37,268 nucleotides of DNA from the NCBI GenBank assembly GCA_964058805.1, contig CAXKVV010001608.1, positions 1-37,268 of the forward strand, given 5' to 3'. Within the stretch, counting starts at the first letter, position 1; each line of letters opens with the position of its first letter. Made by a program: the position numbers and the translations under genes. Below are positions 12,400-26,572 of the stretch, piece by piece. The notes beneath the pieces are model-generated. The model did not search any database. It had not been told where the DNA came from and saw only the letters and a list, made by a program, of their open reading frames with translations. Source of the DNA: Schoenoplectus triqueter (lineage: Eukaryota > Streptophyta > Magnoliopsida > Poales > Cyperaceae).

Positions 12400-14062
12400 T
12401 TAATCGACCTTCGCAACCTTCCTCTGTTCAATTTGTCCTGTCAGTGGGCACTGCATCTCAGTCCAACTGATAGGCACCATTGTACCCCCTGATGCAATAA
12501 TTAAATAACCAATGAACAAACAATAAAGTTGATTACCGATGATAGCAAAAAATCACTAAACTTTCTTTTGGGGACTTTTTCGCATCTAATGATTGTAGTG
12601 ATATTCTTATTACCAGAAATGCTCTGGGCAGAAACAACTCCAAGTTCATTCTTAGCCGTAGAAAGGTAATAAGCCCTTGCATCACCCAGAGATAGCTTAA
12701 TACAAAGTTAAGCCTAGCAATTATATCAAAATAATACAATTGAAGTTGCCCAAAATATAAAAGATATTGACATTAATTGCAGACCCATAAAAACAAATAG
12801 AAAAACAGAAATACAGAGTAATATGTCAATGTTTTCGTTAGGATACAACCACAGCTCTGACTATATCCCCCGGCCGAAAAGATCGGTACATGTCTACCTT
12901 GTCAATTTCAGTAGCACGTACATCTTGTTGCCTAGTATGGTACAAAAAAGTTTATATATTAACAAAAGCATCATGATATTTTCATAAACAACAAAACATG
13001 CCATGTCATAAATTGGAGACAAGAGTTACTACAAGGGCTGGTATACCTTATAATGCCAGAGAATTTTTCCTTGACTGATTTTGAATCAACACACATTATA
13101 TCCGCTGATACATTCCGGGCCATTATTTTTGTTACCTGTACGCAAACATTGTGATGTTAACACCAGTATGTACTTCACCAAAATTAAGTTAACCACATCC
13201 CAAATTAAGATTATTTTAGTTAACAGTCAACTACAACAAAAATGCAAAATCTAGCTTATGGAAGCACTGCAAATCAGCATCTTAGAAGACAGATACATTA
13301 GTAAAGTTCACATGATTATTTAATATTTGAAATCGTGATCCTACTATGTTTATTCGAGTTAATATGCCAAGTAAGATATATTAGCAAATTACAAGTCAGA
13401 CCACAGAGACCACAAAAACTACCAACAAAAGCTAGTCTGACCTGAATGCTACAACAATAGTAACAAATATAACTTCATATAAAAGAATAAGATTGATGAT
13501 TTAAGACCTTTAAGGAATTAACTAGTAGGACAGAGATAAGACTGATGATGTTCACAGTACATCAAATCAAAAGAACCCAGCTTTCAACATTATTTCTGAA
13601 AATTCTTCAATATTTCATATTTCCATTTCATTGCTTCAGTTGAAAGATTAGAGCATAAGGAGAGAAGTACAAACGCTTACACGAGCAATGACAATCGATC
13701 CAGGTTGAGGAACCGCGCCATGTGCTTTATGCCCCACAATTTCTATGGTCGACCTCTACAAAACCATCAGAGCACACACAGTCACAGAGTAACGGAGTCA
13801 CATATGCCCAATCTCAATAAACCCTAGACCTCAGAGACCAGAAGGAAAGAGAAGTAAATGGCGCACTCACATTATCGGAGGAACCAGAAGGCGGAGGTGT
13901 CATCTTGCGCCGCCCGGTGAGGGACGCGCGAAGGGAGCGACCGTTAGGGCTGACGTAAGCACCCTTCCCTGCGATGAACTGAGTGGCTTCGCCTAGAAAT
14001 TCTCCGGGAGTGACTACTTCATCGGATTCTTCTCCGGCGCCGTCTATCATCATCCCTACCAT
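12400..14062 (-). CDS. CSL4: Exosome complex component CSL4
   Basis: Cap subunit of the RNA exosome, which processes and degrades RNA 3' to 5' in nucleus and cytoplasm. Six exons on the minus strand: 14062-13871, 13755-13681, 13135-13047, 12931-12847, 12695-12614 and 12488-12400, all GT-AG with matching phases, encoding 203 residues, close to the usual family length. Exon 1 has VTPGEFLGEATQFIAGKGAY, the N-terminal ECR1-type region. Exons 2-4 give the S1 RNA-binding domain (VPQPGSIVIARV, TKIMARNVSADI, YRSFRPGDIVRAVV). The end, LGDARAYYLSTAKNELGVV and PISWTEMQCPLTG, matches the CSL4 C-terminal domain. The exon 4 donor GTATCC was chosen because reading on reaches a stop at once. Exon 1 is clearly GC-richer than the rest. 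No damage is seen. Confidence 0.93.
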
Positions 14063-14193
14063 GCCAGAGTTTGCTCGGCTCTGATAGCGGCGCGTTTGAG
14101 TGCACTGGTTTTTATTATTTTCGTTTAGACTTTGGTTTGGAGCTATCAGCTGATACGATTCTTCTAATTTGAACGATCGGTGTATTATAATTT

Positions 14194-15185
14194 AGGGTGA
14201 ATTGCTGATCTACCCATCAAAACTTCTTAAATTGCCAATATCCTCATCTCCCATCTAAATTTAACATACTTTCTATCATCCCCTTTCTTCATTTAATTTA
14301 TTATTGATCCTTTTTTAAATATTACCTGACCAATTTACCCTTCCTAAAATGGTGACATCCGCATTTGAAACTAGTGCCAAGTTTTTAACTATGTTGTTTG
14401 ATTTTTCATCAAAAATCTATATTTTTTTTATTTGATTTTGATGAATATATGTTGGTTACGAAGGTACAAGAAATGATCAATCAAAGTATCAAACCATTCT
14501 TGATACTAATTTCTAAGCACTTCATGTCTAGTGCAATTCCTTTGTGGAATTGAAATCTATAAGAAATAATGAGATTGTGATTGACAAGAGTAATTAATGA
14601 GATTACACACAACAACACAAGGGTATCAATAATGAAATTAAATTGTTTGAGGTTGAGCGTCGACTATGTAGCTCTACTGAGACTATTCAATTTACGGAGA
14701 CTAAGTGAAATTAATTAATTTGACATACATAGTTTGGATAGCTTAGTTAGCTTTGTTGACATTCAAAACATATATCATGCATCAATACTTCAATGATAAT
14801 TCAATGCATCAATGATATTTCCATATGATATCTTGCTTTGCTCATACTGGATTATCCTTTAAAGTGAAAGCAGAATTCTAAATTCCCAATATGCGTGAGA
14901 ACAAAGAAGTGCCAGTTTGAATACAATATCAATCCCTCAGTACACATGCCATGCGTCAGGTTTAGTAAATTTATATTTGTAGCATGTAATACTTTTTCAT
15001 ATCTAAAGAAAGAGGGTTATATTAGTCAATTCATTTTTTCTATTAAAAGAATATTAATAGGTTAAATAAAAATGGGGATAAAGGAAATGATGTTAAATTT
15101 ATACGGGGAAATAAGATATTTTGATATTTAGATGGGTATATTAGCAATTTAAGGAGTTTTGATGGATACACCGGCAATTCACCCT
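14194..15185. mobile_element. 992-bp DNA transposon-like element with long terminal inverted repeats
   Basis: The ends AGGGTGAATTG and CAATTCACCCT are perfect inverted repeats. The similarity continues inwards for about 150 bp with small gaps (left CATCAAAACTTCTTAAATTG against right CAATTTAAGGAGTTTTGATG). Both sides are flanked by the 7-bp direct repeat ATAATTT (14187-14193 and 15186-15192), a target-site duplication. The interior has no transposase frame, so it is non-autonomous. Superfamily is uncertain: 7 bp fits neither hAT (8) nor Mutator (9-11) exactly. It sits about 130 bp upstream of the CSL4 start codon. Confidence 0.88.
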
Positions 15186-15192
15186 ATAATTT

Positions 15193-16980
15193 ATAATAAT
15201 TTATAATTTAACACTAATAAATAATTTCATACGTCAAAATTTATATTTAAATATTTTTCACAGTTATTATAATTTTTTAAATCATTATGATTTTTCTATG
15301 GAAATCTCCGCACAAAAATTCTCTGCTGAGAATACACGTTCCCTTTGTGCAGAGCATGTGTTGAAAGGAAATGTAGAGAACATAGAAACTCATAAATTCT
15401 CCTTTCTGATAATGCCATAGCTGATACACTTTGATATATTTTTAGTATCTATATTAGTATTTGAGTAAAATAAGTTAGTATTCGATGATTTTATTATTTA
15501 ACTAAAATATTATATAGCGTACTTTTATTTTTTTTAATATATAATGTTAATTTGAATACTAACTCATTTAACTTAAATATCAATAATATTATATTAAATA
15601 AATTGAATAATACAGTAACTTGAATGCTAAAATCGGTACTAACTTTAATATCATTTTTCATTTCTCCGTAACATTTCCTTCACAAAATTATATCTAAAAT
15701 ATAAAACATAAGCATTTTTAAGTAAACTTAGTTTGATATGGTACTCCTCCTTCTTTCTAATACAGATCCTAAATCTTTTTTTTTAATAAAATTATTTGTT
15801 ATATCTCTGATATTTCTCAAAATTACAAAATTGAAGCTGAAATCATAGAGTACAAATGTACAATCTATGATATTTGCATCATAAATACATTTTTTTAAAT
15901 ACAAAAAAAAACATATTTGCACTTATGTTTCCACACATCAATTGAGCTAGTACTTCAATACTTTTTTAGTACACGCTTTTAAGATTGCAGGTACGTTTTT
16001 CTTCTTCTTTTTTGGAATAATTTTATTTAGCCTTTAGAAACTACCTTTTTGAGCACTTATGCTAACATTTTAGATATACATTTTTTTTTCTTAATCCATT
16101 TTCAAACTCGCTGCTAATGTTTTTCATTCCGGCCCAAACAAAAAAGAAAAGGATTCAAAGTCGAATGGGCCTATTAAAAACTAATAGTGAAATGCCGTGC
16201 CTATCAAAACCAAACACAAGAAAACACAACTCATGTATTTCTAATTTTAAATTTATACCTATTATTTCCTAAAAAATCAAATTCATGCTTGTTTAGCTAT
16301 TTCCTTTTCAGTATAAACAAGCATGTATTCTCTGAGGAATTCATACGTAGATAGCGTACTATATTGTTTCCTTATTTTTCTCATAATTTCTTTATTATTT
16401 GAATTAAATTAAGAAAGTTTAATTGGACCGAAATTATATTAAATATTTTCCCTTATATGGATCATGAGAGACTAAATGGAGGGAGCTAGTGCATACAAAA
16501 AAAAGAAGAATAAATTAAATTACCATACATATGATTGAGATTTAAAAAATGATAGGGGTTGCTTAGTCATCACTACCAGCTCCATACTAAATCCGTCCTG
16601 ATTTAAGTTTCATAAAAGACATATAAAAAATAATATAGGCCATAAGAGTTAATAAAAACTTTATTTTTTAAAAAAATAAGAAAATAAAAATTAATGAGAC
16701 TGATAGAATTATACCTTGGGGCGAAGCAGGGAAAGGAATAAATAATTAAATATGCATGCAGCAAGCAATGCATGATATTCTCTGACAACTTTTGTGGGTC
16801 GGTGCTGTGGAGATTATTTTTGGGCCTAGGAATGGTGCTTACATAATCACAAAATCATAGTTGGTACTTGGTGGTGGTTCGATTTTGGAGGCCCAACTAT
16901 TGTAAGATATCAGGGCCGTTAGAACAAATAAAGAAGGGTCTAAGGCCTATAGACTAATAGGCTATATGATAGAACCCGTC
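15193..16980. other. AT-rich intergenic region
   Basis: No coding frame with family features, RNA gene or clear repeat was recognised. Several homopolymer T and A runs occur. Confidence 0.65.
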
Positions 16981-17249
16981 TAGAGGCGGCAGAATCCGAC
17001 CCGACCCGACCCGTCTAGATCCGAATTCAATCCGATCTGATTTATAAAAAAAAGCCAAACCGATTCGACCCGATTCGACCCGAGATCAAATAACCTTTAA
17101 TCCAATCGAAATCTATCAAAGATCTGAAAAAACACAATATGTAAATTGATCCGATCCTGACCCGATCTGATTTCTTTTAGAAGGTCAAACTGACCTGATT
17201 TGTCCGAACCGAACCTGAAAACAACCTGCCCGCCCGATTGCCACCACTA
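16981..17249. mobile_element. Possible small TIR element rich in CCCGA/CCGAT motifs
   Basis: Left end TAGAGGCGGCA and right end TGCCACCACTA are imperfect inverted repeats. The interior is packed with GACCCGACCC- and ATCCGAT-type motifs, a pattern common in plant dispersed repeats. No target duplication is evident, so the boundaries are tentative. Confidence 0.4.
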
Positions 17250-17554
17250 AGCCCACTCCGCCTGTTTATTTCTCTCGGTCTCAGATTAGTAATGCAAATT
17301 TGAAGCTTGAAGCAGCACCAATCTTAACTTGGTTCAATCTTCCTCGCACCAATCTTAACTCGGTTCCAGCCTTCCAGGTGAAATGCGGCAGGGAATTGAT
17401 AGGCATCTCACTACTGCTCTCAAAAAAGAACAATCAGAACCCAACAAACAAAGAAAAGCCCATTTATGACTCGGAAAGACAAACAAACCTGAAATAGGGG
17501 TAATTTGGTCCTTTCACGGAGCCACAACTAAATAAGCTCCTTCCTCCCGCCTCC

Positions 17555-17563
17555 AAACCCTAG
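17555..17563 (+). promoter_or_regulatory. Telo-box in the RPL21 promoter/leader
   Basis: AAACCCTAG lies 46 bases before the RPL21 start codon. Telo-boxes of this form are typical of plant ribosomal-protein promoters, usually with a site II motif; a GCCCA core occurs at about 17458. Regulation is inferred from these family habits. Confidence 0.6.
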
Positions 17564-17608
17564 CCGCAGCCAACAGAGAGAAACACTAGACGACCTAGAA
17601 GCGCCACC

Positions 17609-18997
<1,389 letters not shown>

Positions 18998-19508
18998 GCT
19001 TTCTGTTCTGTAGGTTTTGTCAAGTTGGTGATTACTTTGATAAGAGAGGAGACTTTTTAGTGTTTTGGATATTGAATATTTTGCTAGGAATCAGTTTAAA
19101 ATGGTTAATGGTATAATTTTGAGACTTTTTGTTCATGTTCTTGTGGTCTTTAGAATTGAGCGTTGGGATCGATTTAATCTTTTTTGAAGCTTGAATTATC
19201 AAAAAAAATGCTAACTGTACCAATTGTTCAAAATGAAAAACCGTCATATGGACTTAAGGGTATGGACTCCCCCTTGGCCTTGTAGAAATCTCATTAGTAA
19301 TGCCAGGCAGCATTGATCTGTGCAATTTTTAATTTGGACCTATAAATTTGGATAATTTTGTCTTCAGTTTTCAGTCCGTGATGTGCATAACTGCATGGAA
19401 CTGTTGAGCGGAATTCTAAGTTATTGGAGTGAACCATTCGATTTGAGAATTATCCGTTCGAATCTGAATCTGAATCTGAATTGGATTTGATTTGATTTTT
19501 TTTAAAGA

Positions 19509-19560
19509 ATATGACATATACATATAATTAATGTAAGTATATGACATATACATATAATTA
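19509..19560. repeat. Direct repeat, 22-bp unit with 30-bp period
   Basis: The segment atatgacatatacatataat (plus TA) occurs at 19509-19530 and again identically at 19539-19560, eight bases apart. Confidence 0.9.
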
Positions 19561-20140
19561 TATTTGATAATGCATTTTATATGATAAATTTTATTTAAAA
19601 TTTTTAAATCAATAAAATGCAGGTATAGTTAATATAAAATAATTTCAATAAATACTACATTGCAGTGACGCTTTTAAAACTAAATATAAGTTCAAGTATT
19701 CTTTAAATACAAGCTAGTTATCATAAAATGGAGGTTCAAAAAGTAAACATCAGAATTTATATATAAAAAAGAATAACAATCGGGAATTTGAACGGGGTAG
19801 CATTAGTGAATTTACAAACAACCTCGGCATCTTCCCTCCAACACCTACTTCGTGCGGATGCGTGGTGACAGTTGGAAAACCCCTAGAAATGAAAATGGTG
19901 AGAACATCAAGGTCGATGAGACAAACTGTCATATTCCTCGAGGCAAGAACTGAGCCCTCAGAATAGAAGAGGTATTCCTCCAAAGAAGCGTCATGGGGAA
20001 ATTGGTAGTCTAATTGGTATATCAGCGGCGGAAATTAGACAATAATTTTTTAGGAGTTGAAATGAAAAAATATTATAATTATATTATAAAATATTATAGA
20101 TTTTTAATACCTATATTAATTTTTTTTATTTTGAGGAGAG

Positions 20141-20179
20141 CGTGACTCTCTCTAATTAGTTGAACTAGAGAGGGTCACG
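20141..20179. repeat. Short inverted repeat (hairpin)
   Basis: CGTGACTCTCTCTA and TAGAGAGGGTCACG form a 14-bp stem with one G-T type mismatch and an 11-base loop. It lies far from any gene and is followed by a T-rich stretch. Confidence 0.6.
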
Positions 20180-20514
20180 TTTTCCCTTTTATTAGACGGA
20201 AAATCGTTGAATTAGCATAGAATTTTGTATTAGAAGGTAATCGATATAACTCCCACCCAATTGCTGGTTTGATATACTCTTTAGCCAGTGGGGAATGATT
20301 GCAATAAAATGTCGTCGCGTGGTCTTTGACCCTGCATCAGTTGAATACTTATCCTATTGAATTGGGGTTGTTCAAGAAGGTTTGGTAGACTTGCTCGCCT
20401 TAGTTAGATACTAATGCTTAAAGAAAGGAGATAATTTTCAAGTTAACTTACATCTCATTTTGTCTCATTTTGTCTCTTCTAGAATACTGATGTTTTGTTT
20501 CTGATTAGGGCTTA

Positions 20515-21924
20515 CAAATTCTAAACTTTTTTTATATGGTGTCTCTATATAAAATGCTAGTAAAGATGAGAAAGAAAATGAACAGCATTAGATGTCAATT
20601 CCTATGATCAGGTATTTCTACTAAGAAGTTTGCCTTAGTTGGAAATGGGTATGTATGTCTAGATAGTTGGGAGGAATCGGTGTTACTGATTTGAACTGTA
20701 TGAACATTTCTCTCTTATTGAAATGGTGATGGAAACTCAAAGATTCTAATTATGATGCTCTATGAAAATAAATTGTAATTGTCAAATACTCAGATACTAC
20801 TATCAAATCTAAAATGTCATCAATTTGGAAAGAAATCACTGCTCTTAACTAGTTGCGTCAATAGAGCAGTGGTACTGGGTAACGGGCAATATACTGTCTT
20901 TTGGCATGATAGATGGAATAAGGACTATGCATTATTGTCTCAATTCCATCATTAGGCTGTCTTTTTCTAGGACCTTGATAGAAATTTTACTAGTTGAATT
21001 TAATGTTCTTTGTCAGTTGGTAAGTTTTATTACTCTTTCTATTGAAAAGGATCAAATTCTTTGGAGAATGTCTATTGATGGTAAATTCTCAACGCATGAA
21101 GTATACCAATGGTTGATGCATAGAGGAATTACTGATCCTAATGCTGATATTTGGTGGGTACTATCTATTCCTCTTAAGATAAAAGTGTTCATATGACTAG
21201 TCATCCATAATAAGATACTGACTAGAGATAATTTGTCTGAGAGAGGATGGAGAGGTGATATATTATATTCTGTGCTCTGAACCTGAGTCTGTTACTCACT
21301 TGTTCCTTGTACTATTGCTAAACAAATATTATTTTGAATGGGATATTGTAAGAATTATTTTATCTTTGAAGGAGGTGCTAGATTTAGTTATATCACTATT
21401 ATCATTGCTAAGGAAAAGCTTTCTAGTGGTGTTTTGTGTTGTATGTTGGTCCTTATGGAAACATAGAAATGGTTTAGTGTTTAATTCTGTTTATATTACT
21501 TCTGTTAGATATATCATTTGCTTAATCATGCCCCTTTTGAATTACTGGTCAGGGATTTTTATGAGCTAGGTGGATTCTGGAAATACCAAGAAATTTGCAT
21601 TGACTGAATGGTCCACTACTTGTTCACCTAAGAAAAAAGTGGAGACTTTGCTTCCAGCTGACTTGGCAATGATTCCCTTACAAGTTGTGATGCCAGTGCC
21701 ACGACTGACAATGAGTGGTCTGGAGAATTCCTAGATTGAATTGCTCATGTGCCGTTGGTTTGAATATTCGACTGTAGTAAGTTTTGTGTTTTATTGATTG
21801 TTTAAGTTATTGAGAGTGTTGATGCATGTTGTTTGGTATATTTGATGGAGCTGGGTTTGCTCGCTCCAGTTTTATTATGATTATAGTTGTTTTTTGAGGT
21901 AGGCTGAGTTTTGAAAAAAAAAGG
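20515..21924 (+). mobile_element. Decayed LINE (L1-type non-LTR retrotransposon), 3' part
   Basis: Fragments in shifting frames read like the end of a plant LINE reverse transcriptase: YMVSLYKMLVKMRKKMNSIR, then GGIGVTDLNCMNISLLLKW, then VVLGNGQYTVFWHDRW. Next comes a zinc-binding domain typical of plant LINE polyproteins (GKFSTHEVYQWL, WWVLSIPLKIKVFI, NKILTRDNLSERGW, CSEPESVTHLFL) and the tail CWSLWKHRNGLVFN. Several stops and frameshifts interrupt it. A short A run at about 21916-21924 may be the poly(A) tail. The left end is lost. Confidence 0.8.
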
Positions 21925-21967
21925 ATTGATGGTGATGAAACGGAGGCTGAGATGTCACCAATTAGTT

Positions 21968-21972
21968 ATAGT
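21968..21972. repeat. Target-site duplication of the Copia element, left copy
   Basis: ATAGT immediately precedes the left LTR and is repeated after the right LTR at 27094-27098. Confidence 0.9.
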
Positions 21973-22113
21973 TGAAAACAATTGGAATAATCGGTGGTTC
22001 TATTCCACTGTTTCTATTCACAGTTATAAAAGTTACAATTACATAGATAACCCTAAAATATCTATAATTACATTAACAACTATACCCTAGCTTCTTCTAT
22101 TTCTAACTTTACA
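21973..22113 (-). repeat. 3' LTR of the Copia element
   Basis: 141 bp, identical base for base to 26953-27093 by direct reading. It starts TGAAAACAATTGG and ends CTAACTTTACA on the plus strand. Confidence 0.95.
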
Positions 22114-22130
22114 ATACTCCCCCTCAAGAT
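22114..22130 (-). other. Polypurine tract of the Copia element
   Basis: Read on the minus strand this is CTTGAGGGGGAGTAT directly before the 3' LTR, the expected site for plus-strand DNA priming. Confidence 0.85.
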
Positions 22131-25100
22131 GAACCATATATATTTCTCATATTCATCTTGTAAATTACATTGAAGAATTCAACGGTATGCAACCCCTTAG
22201 TGAATATGTCGGCTAACTGCTCGGTTGTTTTGACAAACGGAAGACATATCTCTCCACTGTCAAGTTTCTCCTTGATGAAATGACGATCAATTTCCACATG
22301 TTTAGTTCGATCATGTTGCACAGGGTTATTTGCAATATTAATTGCGGCTTTGTTGTCACAATATAACATAATAGGACTATTTTCACTTAGTCCCAATTCG
22401 AGCATCAATCTTTGCAACCATACCCCCTCACTTACACCGAGAGCCATAGCACGATACTCAGCTTCAGCGGTGGATCTTGCCACAACATTCTGTTTTTTAC
22501 TTCTCCACGAAACCAAGTTTCCACCAATGAATGCACAATGACCCGATGTTGACCTCCGATCATCTTGGCAACCGGCCCAATCCGCATCCGTATACACTTC
22601 TATTCTCATATGCTCATTCTTTTCAATGAGCAGCCCTCTTCCAGGGCAACCCTTGAGATACCGAAGGATACGATCTACGGCCTCTTGGTGCATAACTCTT
22701 GGATCATGCATGTATCGACTCACTACACTCACAGCATAACTAATGTCTGGTCGAGTGTGTGAAAGATAAATTAGTCTCCCCACAAGCCTTTGGTACCGTT
22801 CTTGATCTACTTGATCGCTTACACCCCCTTTTAACCCATGATTTGGGTCAATTGGTGTATTGGCCGGTCGACATCCAAGCATCCCGGTCTCATGTAGTAG
22901 CTCCAAGACATACTTTTGTTGAGAAAGAAATATCCCATTTGGTGAACTGACAACCTCAATGCCTAAGAAATAATGTAAAGGACCAAGATCTTTCATCTCA
23001 AACTCAGTGGCGAGACTGCTCTTAATTCTCTTCATTTCTACGATATCATTACCAGTGAGTACAATATCATCAACATACACTATAAGAACACAAAGTTTTT
23101 CTCTTTTTCTTCGAATAAACATTGTGTGATCAGCATTGCTTTGGAGGTAACCCTCTTTGATCATTGCCTTTGAGAACCTATCAAACCAAGCTCGGGGTGA
23201 TTGTTTCAAACCGTACAAGGAGCGTTTCAACCGGCAAACTTTGCCCGCCACTTGTTCATTATCAAACCCAGGAGGTAGTTCCATGTACACTTCCTCCTTT
23301 AAGTCTCCATGAAGGAAAGCATTTTTTACATCTAATTGGTGTATATTCCATCCGAAATTTACCGCACATGAGATGAGAGTACGTACTGTATTCATTTTAG
23401 CCACTGGAGCAAATGTTTCCTCATAGTCTATGCCATACGTTTGTGTATATCCTTTGGCTACCAATCTTGCTTTAAACCTATCTACCTTTCCTTCGGAATT
23501 ATGTTTTACCGTGAACACCCATTTACACCCCACTGTTTTCTTCCCAGTTGGTCTTGGAATGATCTCCCAAGTATCATTTTTTGTGAGCGCTCTCATTTCT
23601 TCAAACATAGCCGCTTTCCACATCGGATCCTGCATGGCAGTTTTCCAATCACAAGGAACAATAACAGAGTATAGAGAGGTGGTGAAAGCTTTGAAGGCTG
23701 GTGATAGTTTGTCAAGAGAAACAAAGTCGGAAATTGGATGTGAGGTTGAGGGTGTAGTACTCCCCTTTAGAGTGCACAATTTAATCTCCTTTCTTTGAGC
23801 AATAGGAAGATGCAAATCAGAGATAGGAGTGTTACCTGAATCTGTAGGTAGAAGGGAGCTATTGATGGGCGGAGGTAAGTGGTATTGGTCTTCTACTCGA
23901 TGTGGTTGCTTGGCCTCATTCCGACGAGTTCGGACATAATGTTTCTCAAATGGTGGGATAATACCCGAGTCTGTACCCGAATCAATCGGGTTTAACATGA
24001 CCAATGGTTCTTCTTCTTGGTCTCCCCTCATATCAACCAACTCACCTTCTTCTACCTCTTCTACTCTCTCTTTTTCCTTAGCTTGTACTGTCTCCCCCTC
24101 TCGACTAGTCTCATCAGTCGTGTTGACATAAGGAGAAGGGACTATATCAAGGAGGTCAGTTAATACTGTTGATGAACTTGCAGGAACACCCGTATAAGAG
24201 AAATATGGTTCGGACTCACGAAATGTCACGTCCATACTCTCATACATCTTCCTTTTTACTGGGTCAAAACATCTATATCCCTTCTTGTCTCTCGAATAAC
24301 CCACAAAAACACATTTATGGGCCCGAGCATCCAGCTTGCTAATACCGGGAACTGTATTATGAACGAAACATACACATCCAAAAATTTTAGGTACCTTGAA
24401 TGCATTCTTGCCTGTGAGGATTTCAAGCGGAGTGTGAAACTCTACCGCTCTTAATGGCATTCTGTTGATCAAGTAAACGGCAGTTTTGGTCGCTTCTCCC
24501 CATAAGTATCGAGGTACATTCATTGAGAACAATAAACACCTAGTAACTTCAAGAATGTGTCTATTCTTTCTCTCTGCAACCCCATTTTGTTCAGGAGTAT
24601 TCACATAAGTTGTTTGATGAATAATGCCTTCACTTCTTAGAAAATCTTGCATTGATTTGTTAGTGTATTATGTGCCGTTGTCAGACCTAAGTATCTTCAC
24701 TCTTTTTTCATACTGTGTTTCAACCATCCTGTGAAAATTCTGAAAACACTTAGGAACTTCACTCTTACTGTGCATCAAGAACAACCAAGTTACTCTACTA
24801 CAGCAGTCAATAAAAGTAACAAACCAACGAAAACCAGAGGATGAGGCAATACGAGAAGGTCCCCAAACATCAGAATGGATAACATCAAAACAATTTAAAC
24901 TTCTATTGCCAAGTGATGGGTACATAGTTCTGGTGTGCTTTGCAAACTCACAAGCATCACACACTAACTCACTCCTACTACATTGCTTAAACAAAACAGG
25001 AAATATCCTTTCAAGAGCACTAAAAGACATATGTCCTAATCGACGATGCCATAAGATCATCTCCATTTTAGGATTTCCCGCAAAATACGCTTTCGCGTCC

Positions 25101-26572
25101 AAAAAATCGAGTCCTTGCTCGAGTCTATATAAGTCTTCATTTCTCTTACCAATACCAATCACCTTGCCCGTCTCTAGCTCCTGCACAACAACATGGGAAG
25201 GAGACAAAGAAACAATACAGTTAAGGTCATCAACCAATTGGCTAACAGACATGAGATTATTTGTGAAGTTTGGTACATGAAGCACAGAGGAAAGCTGGAT
25301 GTTAGGGGTACAAACTACACTCCCAATTCCAGCTATCGAGCAAAAAGTACCATCGGCTGTTTGAACTTTTTCTTTACCCGAGAGTGGTTTGTAAGATTTA
25401 AACACAGTGGAATCTGGGGTCATATGTTGAGAGGCTCCTGAATCAACAATCCAGGTTTTATCTACACTAGTCTTGGTAGCCAAACCCCGTAGGACATTCA
25501 CAGGTTTTATCACAGGAGAAGGTAAAGAGAAAAAATGAGAATTATAACCCTCAGCTCCAGATGATGAGCTAGAGAATAGCGCCTGTAATGCTGTCATCTG
25601 TGATGTCAGCCGAGCTACCATATCCTCCACAGTGGGCTCAAATGCACTGGCTCCATCATCATGTACTTTGTCGCTGGCATATGCTTGTTGGGTACGCCCC
25701 AGTCCACTACGATTGCTACCGCGATGACCACCACCACGGCCAGTCCGGCCTCGGCCACCGCTAGGCCTCCCATGAAGGTCCCAACAAGAGTCTCGAATGT
25801 GGCCTTTCTTATGACAATAATCACACATACGCTCAATAGATGCAAGTTGTGTGTTTCTTGGAGTAGCAACGGCTGCTACGGCTCCTTCTTTCACTGTTGT
25901 TGGTGTCATCAGTTTCTGTCTACTCTCCTCGTGTACCACAGCCATGAATGCCTCCATGGGAGTCACACTAGGCTCTTTTTGGGTGAGCTGTTGGCGAATT
26001 TGATCAAATTCTGAATTAAGTCCATCTAGAAATTTGTATGCCCGAATTTGATTCTCCCTTCTTGAGACAACTCCAGCACACTCGGAGCATTTAGTTACAC
26101 ATGGCATCACAAAATCAACTTGTTGCCATATCTTAGAAAGCTCATTATAATAGTCTGTCACACTCAAATCTCCTTGTCTCAAGTTCCAAGCTCTTGTCTG
26201 AAGCTCGAAGGCTTGTGCCTTATTCTCCTTTTGAGAGTACATGAACGAAGCCGCATCCCAGATTTCTTTAGCAGACTCATACAAGATGAACTGTGGCAGT
26301 ATGGCATCGTCCATGGCATTAGTGAGCAACAGAGATACCACATTATCATCTAAGTCCCACTTGGAATCCTTGTCGGTTGCTGGTTTCTTGAACTCTTCCA
26401 TAACGTACTTGTGTAAACCACGAGCTTTCAAATTCATGAGAGATTGTTTCGCCCATACCAAATAATTTGATGCACCAACCAATTTAATACGAGTGAGAGG
26501 TATCGAAGTGGGATAATGAACACTTGTTATAGCAGCCGTATCTTCTATTTTCCTACCTTCTGGTGCCTCCAT
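22124..26572 (-). pseudogene. Copia gag-pol polyprotein with one internal stop codon
   Basis: One continuous frame of two open parts, 26572-24668 (634 residues) and 24667-22124, separated only by a TAA at 24668-24670. The first part holds the gag region, a zinc knuckle (CDYCHKKGHIRDSC, near residue 255), the aspartic protease motif WIVDSGASQHMT, the integrase HHCC region (HRRLGHMSF, CDACEFAKH) and the start of the integrase core. The second part continues with integrase (PEQNGVAERKNR), reverse transcriptase (LDVKNAFLHGD, YVDDIVLTGND), and RNase H (YCDNKAAINIANNPVQHDRT) and ends beyond LADIFTKGLHTVEF. No other stop or frameshift is seen. The stop falls inside the integrase core, so full-length polyprotein is not expected without readthrough. 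Confidence 0.93.

Larger units (their letters stand above)
18998..20514. other. Intergenic region downstream of RPL21
   Basis: Starts with the RPL21 3' UTR. Around 19450-19500 is a run of gaatctgaatctgaa-type motifs, then a 30-bp-period direct repeat. A more GC-rich block at about 19780-20000 has an open frame of 77 codons on the minus strand that I cannot assign. A hairpin lies at 20141-20179. Confidence 0.6.

Noticed and set aside
13814..13822. AAACCCTAG telo-box-like sequence as a CSL4 promoter element
   Set aside because: It falls inside CSL4 intron 1 and in the opposite orientation, so a promoter role is not supported.
23430..23798. 122-codon plus-strand frame and other plus-strand frames between 22350 and 26465
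   Set aside because: They lie antisense to the Copia polyprotein and show no family features.
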